Numbered from the stretch's first letter, positions 17,818 through 26,895 are shown. The stretch is 64,000 nucleotides of DNA from Haloferax namakaokahaiae (GCF_042663225.1 NZ_JBHTAA010000005.1:558001-622000), one strand, 5' to 3'. The notes: generated from the letters alone by a model not told the origin. Program-made: numbers and translations.

Positions 17818-18617
17818 GCGACACCTACGAGGGAGCGGCCCTCGGAAAGGACGACGTCGTACTGCGAACCAATGGCTTGGAGAAGGCTTTCGGCGGTCTC
17901 GTCGCCACCGACGACGTGTCTATCGAAGTCGAGCGCGGAACCATCACCGGGATGATTGGCCCGAACGGCGCGGGGAAATCCACGCTGTTCAACCTCATCT
18001 CGGGGTTCTACGACGAAGATGCCGGACACGTCTTCGTCAACGGCGAGGAAGTGACCGACATGCCGACACACGAGCGCGCCAACGCCGGACTCGTCAGAAC
18101 CTTCCAGACGCCACGGCGCTTGGAAGGCATGAGCGTCCGCGAGGCGATGCTCGTCGGGGCAGGCTCGCAACTCGGCGAGTCCATCATCCCGCTGTTCTTC
18201 CGCGGGAGCGACGTGACCCAACAGGAGCGGGAAAATCTCGAACGCGCCGAGGAACTCCTCGAACGGTTCGAAATCAGCCACCTCATCGACCAGCCATCGA
18301 CCGACCTCTCAGGTGGGCAGATGAAACTGGTCGAGTTGGCCCGCGCGTTCACGACCGACCCGGACATCCTGCTCCTCGACGAACCCGTCGCAGGGGTGAA
18401 CCCGACGCTGGCAAACGACATCAAGCGGTTCATCCGCGAACTCAACGAGGAGGGTCAGACCTTCCTCATCATCGAACACGACATGCCGTTTATCATGGAC
18501 CTCGCCGACCCGATTATCGTTCTCGACCAGGGGCGCGTGCTGATGGAAGGCACCCCCGAAGAAGTCAGAAACGACGAGCGCGTTATCGAAGCCTACCTCG
18601 GAGGTGCCGGTCCATGA
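17814..18617 (+). CDS. livG: ABC transporter ATP-binding protein LivG
   Basis: 267 aa. Walker A GPNGAGKSTLF (about residues 46-56), the long Liv-type insert after TFQTPRRLEGMSVREAM, signature DLSGGQMKLVELARA, Walker B DILLLDEPVAGVNP, and a switch His in IIEHDMPFIMDLAD are all intact. It energises LivHM together with LivF. It overlaps the neighbours by 4 bp on both sides. Confidence 0.93.
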   Translation: MSDTYEGAALGKDDVVLRTNGLEKAFGGLVATDDVSIEVERGTITGMIGPNGAGKSTLFNLISGFYDEDAGHVFVNGEEVTDMPTHERANAGLVRTFQTPRRLEGMSVREAMLVGAGSQLGESIIPLFFRGSDVTQQERENLERAEELLERFEISHLIDQPSTDLSGGQMKLVELARAFTTDPDILLLDEPVAGVNPTLANDIKRFIRELNEEGQTFLIIEHDMPFIMDLADPIIVLDQGRVLMEGTPEEVRNDERVIEAYLGGAGP

Positions 18618-19351
18618 CCGAGCGCGCCCTCGACGTGAGCGGTGTCGATAGCGGCTACGGCGAAGTGCAGGTCCTCCGCGACCTGAACCTCCACATCGAA
18701 GAGGAGGAAATCGTCTGTCTCATCGGTCCGAACGGCGCGGGGAAATCGACCGTCCTCAAGACCGTCTTCGGACTCCTCAAACCGTGGACCGGCAGCGTCG
18801 AACTCGGCGGCCGCGACATCACGGGCGAAGAACCCGAAGACCTCGTCCGCATCGGCATGGGCTACGTCCCGCAGGTGGACAACGTCTTCTCGTCGCTCAC
18901 CATCGACGAGAACCTCAAGATGGGCGGTGTCGCCCGCTCGGAGGGCCTGCAGGACCGAATCGACGAACTCTACGACCAGTTCCAGATTCTCGACGAGAAA
19001 CGAACCGCGAAGGCGCGGACGCTCTCGGGCGGCCAGCGACAGGTGCTCGCCTTCGCGCGGGCACTCGTCATGGAACCCGACGTCCTGCTCATCGACGAAC
19101 CGTCTGCCGGTCTCGCGCCGAACATCGTCGCCTCGGTGTTCGAAGACGTCCAGAAGGTGAACGAACTCGGCACCGCGGTGCTGATGGTCGAACAGAACGC
19201 CCGCGAAGGGCTTGCCATCTCCGACCGTGGCTACGTCCTCGACCAGGGCACCGTCGCCTACGAGGGCGAGGCCGGAAGCCTCCTCGACGACCCCGAAGTC
19301 TCGCGTCTCTACATGGGTGGCGCGGATTACGAGGGCGTCGAGGGCGAATAG
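18614..19351 (+). CDS. livF: ABC transporter ATP-binding protein LivF
   Basis: 245 aa. Walker A GPNGAGKSTVLKT, Q-loop YVPQVDNVFSSLTIDENLKM, signature TLSGGQRQVLAFARA, Walker B DVLLIDEPSAGLAPN and the switch region VEQNAREGL are all present. It is the second ATPase of the transporter and the last gene of the operon (14428-19351). Confidence 0.93.
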   Translation: MTERALDVSGVDSGYGEVQVLRDLNLHIEEEEIVCLIGPNGAGKSTVLKTVFGLLKPWTGSVELGGRDITGEEPEDLVRIGMGYVPQVDNVFSSLTIDENLKMGGVARSEGLQDRIDELYDQFQILDEKRTAKARTLSGGQRQVLAFARALVMEPDVLLIDEPSAGLAPNIVASVFEDVQKVNELGTAVLMVEQNAREGLAISDRGYVLDQGTVAYEGEAGSLLDDPEVSRLYMGGADYEGVEGE

Positions 19352-19411
19352 TTCACCCACTCGGGTGAGATTTGGGAAATTCCTTATTTTTCGACTCGGC
19401 GCAGTCGCCGT

Positions 19412-19951
19412 ATGGACTACACGCGCCGCGGTGTGCTCTCGGTTCTTGGACTCGGGTTGCTCGCAGGATGTGCCGGACGGGGCGGGTCGTCGCCGGCAGA
19501 AACTGAGCCAGATACGATAGCTGAGTCGCCGACTGAGACGCAAACTACGACCGTAACGACGACAGCTGAGTCACCGACTGAGACATCCTCGACGACCGAC
19601 TCACAGACGGCGACGACCGACGACGACCCAACTGCCGCCGACGAAACCGTCGTCGCCATGGAGAACGTCGCCTTCTCACCCCTGCGACTCAGCATCGACC
19701 CCGGAACGACCGTCGTCTGGGAGAACCGCGAAGGACTCAGTCACAACGTCCGCGCACAGCAGTTCCACGACGTGGCGACCGACTGGGAGTTTCGGTCCGA
19801 GACGGTCGGCCGCGACGGGCGAATCGCCTACGAGTTCGAGCGCGAGGGAATCTACGAGTATGACTGCGGGATTCACGGGTCGCGGGCGATGTGCGGGGTC
19901 GTCCTCGTCGGCGACGTGACGTTCGAGGAGACGCTCCCGTGCGAAGAATAG
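19412..19951 (+). CDS. Halocyanin-like cupredoxin (Tat lipoprotein)
   Basis: 179 aa. The twin arginine at 5-6 and lipobox Cys at 20 (RRGVLSVLGLGLLAGC) mark a Tat lipoprotein. A Thr/Ser/Glu-rich linker spans about 25-80. The C-terminal cupredoxin domain has type-1 copper ligands in order: His about 111 (LSHNV), Cys about 152, His about 155 (DCGIHGS) and Met about 160. It is probably a membrane-attached electron carrier or copper-binding protein. A T-rich TATA-like box (ttattttt) lies about 27 nt upstream, fitting a leaderless transcript. Confidence 0.85.
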   Translation: MDYTRRGVLSVLGLGLLAGCAGRGGSSPAETEPDTIAESPTETQTTTVTTTAESPTETSSTTDSQTATTDDDPTAADETVVAMENVAFSPLRLSIDPGTTVVWENREGLSHNVRAQQFHDVATDWEFRSETVGRDGRIAYEFEREGIYEYDCGIHGSRAMCGVVLVGDVTFEETLPCEE

Positions 19952-20002
19952 GGGTCGGTAAGCCGGGATTCGATAGGTCGAGATTCGGGAGGGCGGGACT
20001 CG

Positions 20003-20800
20003 TCAGGCCGCGCGCTTGTCTATCTCGCCTTTGAGCGTCCCGGCGTCGAAGTCGTGGTCGGGGCGGATGTTGACGAAGTCGAGGAAATCGACCGCCGAGA
20101 CGAGGTCCTCTTTCTCGTAGGACTCACCAGCGGCGTCCACGGCGGATTTCGCGCCGATGAGCGGTTCGAGGGCGGCGAGTGCGCACGCGAGGTCGTACGA
20201 GCGGGCGTCGTACATCCCCTCGTCGTTGACGTTCGTCGCGTCGATAAAGTAGATGCCGTCGTCGCGGACGAGGACGTTCTCGGCGCGCAGGTCGCCGTGG
20301 GCGAGGTGGTTGTCGTGCATCTGTCGCAACGCGGCGAAGAGGTCGCCAGCGAGTTCGTTGACCTCCGATTCGGGGGCCGTATCGAGGGTGTGGAAGTCGG
20401 GGAGGTATTCGAGGACGAGCACACCCAGCCCATCGACTTCGAACGCCTCGATTGGCTTCGGTGCGTTCAGGCCGATTTCGCGGAGTTTGGCCGTCGCTTC
20501 CAACTCGTGTTCGGCCATCTGGTAGGGCGTCCCGAAGTGCTCGAAGAAGCCTTCGGTCCCGCTGGAGAACGCGCCGAGGTTTCGACCGGTCGTAAAGAGC
20601 GCGTGGACCAGGGAGTTCTGCTTCGAGATGACTTTCACGAACCACTCGTCGTCCACGACCATCGGTGTCGAAAGCCAGTTGTCGGCTTCGAGAAACCGAA
20701 TGCGGAGGGCGTCGCGGTCGTATCGTCGTGCAAGTTCGCGTGCGACGGCCTCGAGTCGAGACCAGCTCACGCGACCACGAACGAGCCGACGGAGTTCCAT
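20003..20800 (-). CDS. RIO-like atypical serine/threonine kinase
   Basis: 265 aa from the ATG at 20800. It has a kinase-like core: a Lys-containing strand (DEWFVKVISK), catalytic loop AHGDLRAENVLVRDDGIYFI with Asp about 170, and metal-binding Asp in IDATNV in place of DFG. This pattern is typical of RIO and related antibiotic-kinase-like enzymes. The N-terminus (MELRRLVRGRVSW) is a helical extension. It differs from Rio1/Rio2 in length, and the substrate is unknown. It is divergent from the acyl-CoA dehydrogenase. Confidence 0.75.
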   Translation of the reverse strand: MELRRLVRGRVSWSRLEAVARELARRYDRDALRIRFLEADNWLSTPMVVDDEWFVKVISKQNSLVHALFTTGRNLGAFSSGTEGFFEHFGTPYQMAEHELEATAKLREIGLNAPKPIEAFEVDGLGVLVLEYLPDFHTLDTAPESEVNELAGDLFAALRQMHDNHLAHGDLRAENVLVRDDGIYFIDATNVNDEGMYDARSYDLACALAALEPLIGAKSAVDAAGESYEKEDLVSAVDFLDFVNIRPDHDFDAGTLKGEIDKRAA

Positions 20801-20945
20801 AGCCCCCTGTATGTCGAGGGGTGGCTTAACGTCGTGGGCCGCGAGGGCAACGTGGCAGTAGTCTGCGAGTCGAAACGGTCGCTGGACCGTGAATTCCTCA
20901 TGGTCGTTCGATTGGTTTATGTCGTAATCGGCGATAGTTGCCAGC

Positions 20946-22088
20946 ATGGACTTCGACATCCCGGCGGAACACCGGATGATTCGGGACACCGTCCGCGAAT
21001 TCTGTGACGAGGAAATCGCCCCCATCGCACAGGAGGTCGAGGACGAACACCGGTTCCCCGCCGAAATCTTCGAGCAGTTAGCCGAACTCGACGTGATGGG
21101 TATCCCCATCGACGCCGAGTACGGTGGTCTCGGCGGCGACCAGCTCATGTACGCGCTCGTCACCGAGGAACTCGGCCGCGTCTCCGGTGGTATCGGTCTC
21201 TCCTTTGCCGCACACGTCAGTCTCGCATCGAAGCCGCTCGACCTGTTCGGGACGCCCGAGCAGAAAGAGAAGTGGCTTCGCCCGCTCGCCACCGGCGAGC
21301 ACATGGGCGCGTGGGCGCTCACCGAACCCGGCTCGGGGAGCGACGCTAGCGACATGGACACGGTTGCGAAGAGAGAAGGCGACGGCTACGTCCTCAACGG
21401 CACCAAGCAGTTCATCACGAACGCGAACGTCGCAGGCTCGGTGCTCGTGAAAGCCGTCACCGACCCCGGTGCCGGCTACGACGGCATCTCGACGTTCATC
21501 GTGGACCCGAAGAACGACGACGGCTTCGAGGTCACGACGGTCTGGGACAAACTCGGTCTCAACTGCTCGCCGACGTGTGAACTCTCGTTCGACGACTGCT
21601 GGATTCCCGAAGACCGCCTGCTCGGCGAAGAGGGCGAGGGCTGGAAACAGACGATGAAGACGCTCGACGGCGGGCGCATCTCCATCGCCGCGCTCTCGGT
21701 CGGTCTCGCACAGGGTGCCTACGAACACGCGAAGTCCTACGCGGGCGAACGCGAGCAGTTCGGCCAACCCATCTCGGAGTTCGACGCCATCCGCGACAAA
21801 CTCGTCTCGATGTACCGCAAGACCGAGCGCTCGCGCCTGCTGACGCACAAAGCCGCCGTGAAGTACGACCAGGGCAACCGCGTGTCGCTCGAATCCGCGC
21901 TCGCCAAACTCGATGCGAGCGAGGCCGCCCGCGAAGTCGCCGAAGACGCCATTCAGGTGCTCGGTGGCTACGGATACACCACCGACTTCGCGCCGCAGCG
22001 CTACTACCGTGACGCGAAGTTGATGGAAATCGGCGAGGGGACGAGCGAGATTCAGCACCTCGTCATCGGTCGCCAGCTCGGTCTCTAA
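20946..22088 (+). CDS. Acyl-CoA dehydrogenase
   Basis: 380 aa, the normal length. AWALTEPGSGSDASDMDT is the FAD/substrate signature, TSEIQHLVIGRQLGL the C-terminal one, and EDAIQVLGGYGYTTDFAPQR is also conserved. It catalyses the first, FAD-dependent step of beta-oxidation or branched-chain acyl-CoA breakdown. A TATA-like ggtttatg about 25 nt before the ATG suggests a leaderless transcript. It lies apart from other beta-oxidation genes, although an acyl-CoA synthetase is encoded at 56-58 kb. Confidence 0.92.
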   Translation: MDFDIPAEHRMIRDTVREFCDEEIAPIAQEVEDEHRFPAEIFEQLAELDVMGIPIDAEYGGLGGDQLMYALVTEELGRVSGGIGLSFAAHVSLASKPLDLFGTPEQKEKWLRPLATGEHMGAWALTEPGSGSDASDMDTVAKREGDGYVLNGTKQFITNANVAGSVLVKAVTDPGAGYDGISTFIVDPKNDDGFEVTTVWDKLGLNCSPTCELSFDDCWIPEDRLLGEEGEGWKQTMKTLDGGRISIAALSVGLAQGAYEHAKSYAGEREQFGQPISEFDAIRDKLVSMYRKTERSRLLTHKAAVKYDQGNRVSLESALAKLDASEAAREVAEDAIQVLGGYGYTTDFAPQRYYRDAKLMEIGEGTSEIQHLVIGRQLGL

Positions 22089-22127
22089 CTGGAGACGAGA
22101 GGCGACGAAGACGGAAAACGCAGAAAC

Positions 22128-22589
22128 TTACTTCGATTCTTCGAGGTCGTCACGAACTGCGACGAGTCGGACGATATACGAGAAACTCTCGGTGTGGTCT
22201 TCTTCGGTCGGCGCGTCGGTGAAGTCGTCGGTCGTCGAAAAGGAGACGATTTTCTCCGAGAGCGCGCTGTGGGCGTCGTCGCCTATCCACCCGAGTTCTC
22301 GGTAGTAGGTCAACATCTCCAGTGCACCTCGCCCGCCGAGACGCTCGACCAGGTGGACACACCAGTCGAGTGCAATCTTCTCTGCGCGCGTGGTTCGGGG
22401 AATCGACTCGAGATACGCCTCTCCTTCTCGTTCGGCCATCGCTGTCGCGGCGAGGAGTCGCTCGTATACGACCTCGCGCCACTCTCGGGATATCGATTCG
22501 TCGTCTACCCAATCGAAGTCGGGGTCTCGCCTCTTCCCCACGGCACGCCGAAGCGCAGCGAGGTCATACTGGCGAGGAGTCAGCGGCAT
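22128..22589 (-). CDS. ArlD/ArlE-domain protein (archaellum accessory family)
   Basis: 153 aa from the ATG at 22589 (MPLTPRQYDLAALRRAVGKR). The middle (about residues 60-125) contains the FlaD/E domain: TTRAEKIALDWCVHLVERLG, GALEMLTYYRELGWIGDDAH. In the archaellum this domain belongs to the cytoplasmic ArlC-D-E scaffold that links the motor to the chemotaxis adaptor. The N-terminus aligns with that of the protein at 26207-26710 (YDLAALRR versus YDPDELRR), so the two are paralogs. It may be an ArlD form or a motor modulator. Confidence 0.75.
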   Translation of the reverse strand: MPLTPRQYDLAALRRAVGKRRDPDFDWVDDESISREWREVVYERLLAATAMAEREGEAYLESIPRTTRAEKIALDWCVHLVERLGGRGALEMLTYYRELGWIGDDAHSALSEKIVSFSTTDDFTDAPTEEDHTESFSYIVRLVAVRDDLEESK

Positions 22590-22923
22590 GGTCTGGGGTG
22601 CGCAGTCATCCAAATTAAGCGTTCGGGCAGAGATGCAAAATTGATACTCGCACGGCGACCGCGCCGAGATGGGAACAGTACCAAATCCGATAGTGACCTC
22701 GTCGTGGAAACATATCAAACACCAGCTTATAGACGCCGTGAACGAGACGATATTACCGCATTCCAATCGAACTAAATCGCAGTACTCCGTTGAGTATCAC
22801 TGTTGATAGAGAGGACGAATCGCTTAAATATCATAGCAGAGAGAGATTTTCTATTGCTCCGACGTGACACCGTCGGGAACGTATTCACTGCGAGACAACA
22901 CAGATGAACGTCGAATGTAACAC
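22590..22923. other. Divergent intergenic region between the ArlD-like gene and the histidine kinase
   Basis: 334 bp without a gene. It holds the inverted repeat 22795-22808 and a TATA-like cttaaata at 22823-22830 toward the kinase. A weaker A/T-rich promoter (cttaatttgg on the minus strand, near 22610-22619) lies close to the ArlD-like start. A four-codon ATG frame just before the kinase start is probably not meaningful. Confidence 0.6.
22795..22827 (+). promoter_or_regulatory. Candidate motility operator and TATA box for the histidine kinase
   Basis: Perfect inverted repeat TATCA-ctgt-TGATA at 22795-22808, then 14 nt to cttaa(ata) at 22823. The spacing is the same as at the five other sites in the motility block. 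It lies about 97 nt before the kinase ATG. Confidence 0.6.
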
Positions 22924-25014
22924 ATGAACGGCGATGCGCCTGTAATCCTTGCATATGCGTTGTTCGCGTCCGGTATCTTCGCCGGATTGGTTACTCTCAT
23001 CGTTCTCGGACGATTTCGACTCTACTCGCGCAGAGTGCGCATCCCCTTCGCAGTGTTATCGCTTTCGAGTGCGGTTTGGGCGACTGCATACGGGTTCCAA
23101 CTGCTCTCGTTCGGGTCGGTTCCAGCCATCGTCTGGGGACGGATAATGTGGCTCGGTGCGGCGACACTCCCGACCAGTTGGCTCATTTTCACGCTCTTGT
23201 ACACCGGCGAGAACTCCTTCGTCTCTCGTCGAATGGTCGCGTTGCTCTCTGTCGAACCCGTGGTCTCGTTCGCACTCACGTGGACGAGTCGAGCCCACGG
23301 TCTCTTCGTCACTGACGCGATGCTTCGGTCCGGGCAGTTTGCGATGCTCGACGGCGCTGGACCGCTCTACATCGCCCATACGGTCTACATTCTCGGCATC
23401 TCTGGCGTCGGGTTGAGCGTACTCGGTGCGAAACTCCTCAACAGCGATGGGATTCACCGAGCACAGGCGTCGCTCCTGTTCACCGTGGGCGCAATTCCGT
23501 TCGCTACCTTCGGGTTCGAACTGTTCGACAGTGGCTTCGAGCCGATTAGTGTGACCCCGCTCAGCCTCGGACTCAGTGCTGTGCTGGTCGTCTGGGCACT
23601 GTTCCGATATCGTCTGTTCGATATCACGCCCATCGCGCAGAAAGCGATACTCTCGGAGATGCGCGATGCCGTTCTCGTCCTCGACGAGCACAACCGCGTC
23701 GTCGAATCGAACGGTGCAGCGGCTACCGTTCTCGAACCAACGATTGCGGACTGTATCGGTAAATCGGTGTTGGAGGTGACGAAAGCCCCGAACGAAGTCA
23801 GGGAAGTCCTCAACGGTAACGCGCGGACGGAAGCGGTCATCGGAGACGACGACCCCCGATACTTCGAGGTTCGGTCGGGGAGCGTCGGCGACCCGATACA
23901 GCGAAAGGCGAAGATGCTCGTCTTCACCGACGTGACCGAGCGCAGACAGACCGAAGAGGAGTTTCGAGCGCTCATCGAGAACTCGCGCGACATCATCACG
24001 GTGCTGGACGAAGACGGAGCGCGTCGGTACGTTAGCCCCTCTGTCGAGGACGTTCTCGGACACCCACCTGAGTCACTCGTCGGCGAAAACTCGTTCAACA
24101 TCGTCCATCCCGAAGATAGAAAACGGGTACGTCGAGAGTTCGAATACGCCGTCGAAAACGACGAAACCGTCCGAACTGAGTGCCGTGTGAAACACAAGAA
24201 CGGCACGTGGCGGCAGTTCGAAACGGTCGGCGTCAACCTCCTCGAAGACCCCGCAGTCGGCGGCGTCGTCCTCAACTCCCGCGATGTGACGAGCCGACAC
24301 CAGTACGAACAACGACTTCGCGTGCTCAACCGCGTCCTTCGTCACGACCTGCGAAACGATATGAACGTCATCCTCGGGCACGCGGACCTCTTGCTCAGCG
24401 AGGACGTGCCGGCGGCCTCGAAGTCACACGCCCACACGATAAAGCGAAAAGCGACGTCGCTCGTCAATCTCGGCGAGCGAACGCGACACATCGACACCAC
24501 GCTCGACCGGTCGGCTGCCGTTCTCGAACCGGTGGACGCCGTCGGGTACCTCGAAGCCGAATTACGCTCGCTCGAAACCGAGTATCCGAACGTCAAAGTC
24601 CATCGGTATCTGCCCGACGAGCAGTGGGTGTACGCGGACGACCTGTTGCAACTTGCGGTGAGGAATCTGTTGGAAAACGCAATCGAGCACACCGACCGCG
24701 TCATTCCGGAACTCACGGTGAGCCTCGATTCGACGGTCGAACTGGCCGAAACAGTCGAGATCCGTATCGCGGACAACGGTCCGGGGATACCCTCCGCCGA
24801 GTTGTCGGTGCTCAGGTCGGGTCTCGAGACGCCGCTCGAACACATCAGTGGACTCGGGCTGTGGCTCGTCAAGTGGATCGTCGAGCAATCGAACGGCAGC
24901 CTCCGATTCGACAGCAACGAGCCACGAGGAACGATTGCGGTCATTCGTCTGCAAGCGGCCACACGAGACGGGCCGTCGCTCCAATCGGCTGAAGCAGAGT
25001 CAGGGACGAACTGA
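22924..25014 (+). CDS. Sensor histidine kinase with 7TM input and two PAS domains
   Basis: 696 aa. Seven transmembrane helices fill about residues 1-225, as in the histidine-kinase N-terminal 7TM family. A PAS domain follows (about 240-330, MRDAVLVLDEHNRVVESNGA) and then a second (about 340-460, NSRDIITVLDEDGARRYVSP). The H-box VLRHDLRNDMNVILGHADLL has phosphoacceptor His about 474. The ATPase domain has N (NLLENAIEHTD), G1 (IADNGPGIPSAE) and G2 (GLGLWLVKW) boxes. No partner receiver is adjacent; CheY at 28.8 kb is the nearest. Its position in the motility block and the shared operator suggest a role in taxis or motility control. Confidence 0.88.
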   Translation: MNGDAPVILAYALFASGIFAGLVTLIVLGRFRLYSRRVRIPFAVLSLSSAVWATAYGFQLLSFGSVPAIVWGRIMWLGAATLPTSWLIFTLLYTGENSFVSRRMVALLSVEPVVSFALTWTSRAHGLFVTDAMLRSGQFAMLDGAGPLYIAHTVYILGISGVGLSVLGAKLLNSDGIHRAQASLLFTVGAIPFATFGFELFDSGFEPISVTPLSLGLSAVLVVWALFRYRLFDITPIAQKAILSEMRDAVLVLDEHNRVVESNGAAATVLEPTIADCIGKSVLEVTKAPNEVREVLNGNARTEAVIGDDDPRYFEVRSGSVGDPIQRKAKMLVFTDVTERRQTEEEFRALIENSRDIITVLDEDGARRYVSPSVEDVLGHPPESLVGENSFNIVHPEDRKRVRREFEYAVENDETVRTECRVKHKNGTWRQFETVGVNLLEDPAVGGVVLNSRDVTSRHQYEQRLRVLNRVLRHDLRNDMNVILGHADLLLSEDVPAASKSHAHTIKRKATSLVNLGERTRHIDTTLDRSAAVLEPVDAVGYLEAELRSLETEYPNVKVHRYLPDEQWVYADDLLQLAVRNLLENAIEHTDRVIPELTVSLDSTVELAETVEIRIADNGPGIPSAELSVLRSGLETPLEHISGLGLWLVKWIVEQSNGSLRFDSNEPRGTIAVIRLQAATRDGPSLQSAEAESGTN

Positions 25015-25029
25015 GGCCGAGTCGTCGCT

Positions 25030-26100
25030 TTATGTGGACGACTCCGCGAGGCGACGAGCGATTCTGTAGGCACCTTCTGCGGCGGCGAGGTCCGGCCGGT
25101 CGGCCGTGACTGCGGTGATATCGCGTCCGAGTTCGTCGCTCAGTCGCGCTTCGAACTCGTCGATGATGCCGGGGAGGCACGCCATGCCACCCGTCACGAC
25201 GACTGGGCGGGCGAGCGCGAGTTGATACGGTTTCATGTACGCGTTCGCTAACTGCGAGAGGAAGTCGTTGGCGAGTTCCGCTACGACCGAATCGAGGTAC
25301 TCGTCGAGCGGGTCCATCACGCTCCGTTCGATAGTGAACTCGTGGGACCCGCCACCGGGTTGCTGAACGACGTCGGTGAACGGTTCGAAATCGCCGAAAT
25401 CGCCGTGCACCTCTTTGTATTCGCGGGCTGTCGTCGTGTCGATGTTGACACGGCCTCGTGTCTCTTCTTCGACGGCACTGGCGATTCGTCGGTCAACATC
25501 GTTGCCAGTCGCCGACTCAGAGACGAACGGCGCGAGTTGTTCACCGTGTCGGTACGCACAGGCTTCGAGACTGGTCGCGCCGAGATTGACGGCGACGAAG
25601 ATGCCGTCGATTGCCTCCATCCCGTCTCCCATCGCCGGGAACGCGCCACAGAGCGATTCGGGGAAGCTTCTGACGAACGTCTGGCCGATGGTACTCTCTT
25701 CGATGACCTCGTTGAGGTTCACCAGTCCGGGTTCGTCGTCGATAGTCGGAATCGCGTACACGACACCACTCTCGTCAGGCAATTCGTGGTTCTCGCACAG
25801 CTCTTCGAAGAACTGACCGGCTAACTCGGCACGACGCTCGTCTTCCGGGAGTCCAGAACGAAGCGGGAACTCGACGCGGTCCGGATACTGCCGTGCCGCC
25901 TTTTCACCGTAGCAGACGCGCTCGTCGCCGGTGACGGGGTCTTCGTACGCCGCGAGGCAGGTGAGCGTTCGAACGGTTTCGATGCCGCCGTCGCCGTCGG
26001 GATACGCGAGTACCGTTCTGGTGCTCCCCAATTTCACACCGATTGGAACGGGACCGCCCACGTCCGTTCCGCTCTCGTCAGTTCCATCAGCATCTGCCAT
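25030..26100 (-). CDS. Actin/Hsp70-fold protein with altered nucleotide-binding motifs
   Basis: 356 aa from the ATG at 26100. The fold is recognisable from phosphate-1 (PIGVKLGSTRTVLAY, residues 19-33), phosphate-2 (VAVNLGATSLEACAY, about 169-183), GNDVDRRIASAVEEE and the adenosine motif VVVTGGMACLPGIIDEFEAR. In MreB, Hsp70 and actin the first two motifs normally contain an Asp (DxG); here they read Lys about 23 and Asn about 172. It may bind nucleotide without the usual hydrolysis, or belong to the haloarchaeal actin group that includes salactin. It lies between the histidine kinase and an ArlD-like gene, pointing to a polar or motor-placement role (inference). Confidence 0.78.
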   Translation of the reverse strand: MADADGTDESGTDVGGPVPIGVKLGSTRTVLAYPDGDGGIETVRTLTCLAAYEDPVTGDERVCYGEKAARQYPDRVEFPLRSGLPEDERRAELAGQFFEELCENHELPDESGVVYAIPTIDDEPGLVNLNEVIEESTIGQTFVRSFPESLCGAFPAMGDGMEAIDGIFVAVNLGATSLEACAYRHGEQLAPFVSESATGNDVDRRIASAVEEETRGRVNIDTTTAREYKEVHGDFGDFEPFTDVVQQPGGGSHEFTIERSVMDPLDEYLDSVVAELANDFLSQLANAYMKPYQLALARPVVVTGGMACLPGIIDEFEARLSDELGRDITAVTADRPDLAAAEGAYRIARRLAESST

Positions 26101-26206
26101 ACAGTATGACAAATAAGCGACTTTGCAAAGCTGTATCGGTGACTCTTCTATCGTAAAATAGTTGAAATAAAATTCACGAGGGCGTTTGTAACCCGAGGCA
26201 GTGCGA

Positions 26207-26710
26207 TTAGACCATCGATGCGAGTCGTGCGATGTAGATGAGACTCAGCAAGTGGTCGTCAACGTCGAGTTCGTCTGCCTCTTCGACATCTGCAGTGAAT
26301 CCGAGAAGATAGTTCCGCAGTGTCTCTTCGACATCTGGCGTCAGCCATTCGACCGACTGGTAGTATCGAAGCGCATCCATCGCTCGCTTGAAACCGCCTT
26401 TCAAGACGAGGAATTCGAGCCAATCGAAGACGACGCGTTCGGCACCGTACTTGTCCGGAAGTGACGTGAGGTACGGTTTCTGGACGGTGTGGTCGTCACC
26501 ACGCCCAGATTGGTGTACCAGTAGTTGTTCGAGTTGGCTCGAACGGAGGGCTTCCGACGCAGAGCCACGGCCGGTGTCGTACAGCGGGTTGTCGAACCGG
26601 AACGGTCCGCGGTCCTCGAATCGGGAGAGGTTCCCGTTCCGAAAGCCGGTGGCCTCGCGGGCGATGCGTCGAAGTTCGTCTGGGTCGTAGTCGTCCGGGT
26701 CCAAATGCAT
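26207..26710 (-). CDS. ArlD/ArlE-domain protein (archaellum accessory family)
   Basis: 167 aa from the ATG at 26710. YLTSLPDKYGAERVVFDWLE, FLVLKGGFKRAMDALRYY and QSVEWLTPDVEETLRNYLL constitute the FlaD/E domain (about residues 100-155). The N-terminal MHLDPDDYDPDELRRIAREA aligns with its paralog at 22128-22589, which supports this start; an upstream ATG at 26797 would add 29 unconserved residues. It is likely a cytoplasmic component of the archaellum motor scaffold. The candidate operator 26834-26866 lies upstream. Confidence 0.8.
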   Translation of the reverse strand: MHLDPDDYDPDELRRIAREATGFRNGNLSRFEDRGPFRFDNPLYDTGRGSASEALRSSQLEQLLVHQSGRGDDHTVQKPYLTSLPDKYGAERVVFDWLEFLVLKGGFKRAMDALRYYQSVEWLTPDVEETLRNYLLGFTADVEEADELDVDDHLLSLIYIARLASMV

Positions 26711-26833
26711 GGTATCCTCGTTGAGACGGCACGATTCCCCGAGTCCCCCGACTCGGAGCGGTGGCGCAGAACGCCAGCCGATGTCACACGCGTGCATCGT
26801 ACCGTATTGCTTCTCAGATTCGAAGGCGGTGAC

Positions 26834-26866
26834 ATAAAACTACGCGAGCCGATATCACAATTGATA
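26834..26866 (-). promoter_or_regulatory. Candidate motility operator and TATA box for the ArlD-like gene
   Basis: Read on the minus strand: TATCA-attg-TGATA (26866-26853), then 14 nt, then tttat(g) at 26838-26834. This is a perfect repeat with the standard spacing. It lies about 124 nt before the ATG at 26710, or 37 nt before the alternative ATG at 26797. Confidence 0.65.
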
Positions 26867-26895
26867 GTGGATGCGGGCTGCTCGGCCACTCCCGC

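Noticed and set aside
20801..21361. Extension of the RIO-like kinase by about 190 residues at its N-terminus.
   Set aside because: The extension is the antisense of the acyl-CoA dehydrogenase start. The kinase family begins near the ATG at 20800.
26797..26799. Upstream ATG (26799-26797 on the minus strand; base 26797 is used as the alternative start) as the true start of the ArlD-like gene, because it is closer to the TATA box.
   Set aside because: The added 29 residues have no similarity to the paralog, whereas the start at 26710 aligns with the paralog's start. A leader of about 100 nt is accepted instead.
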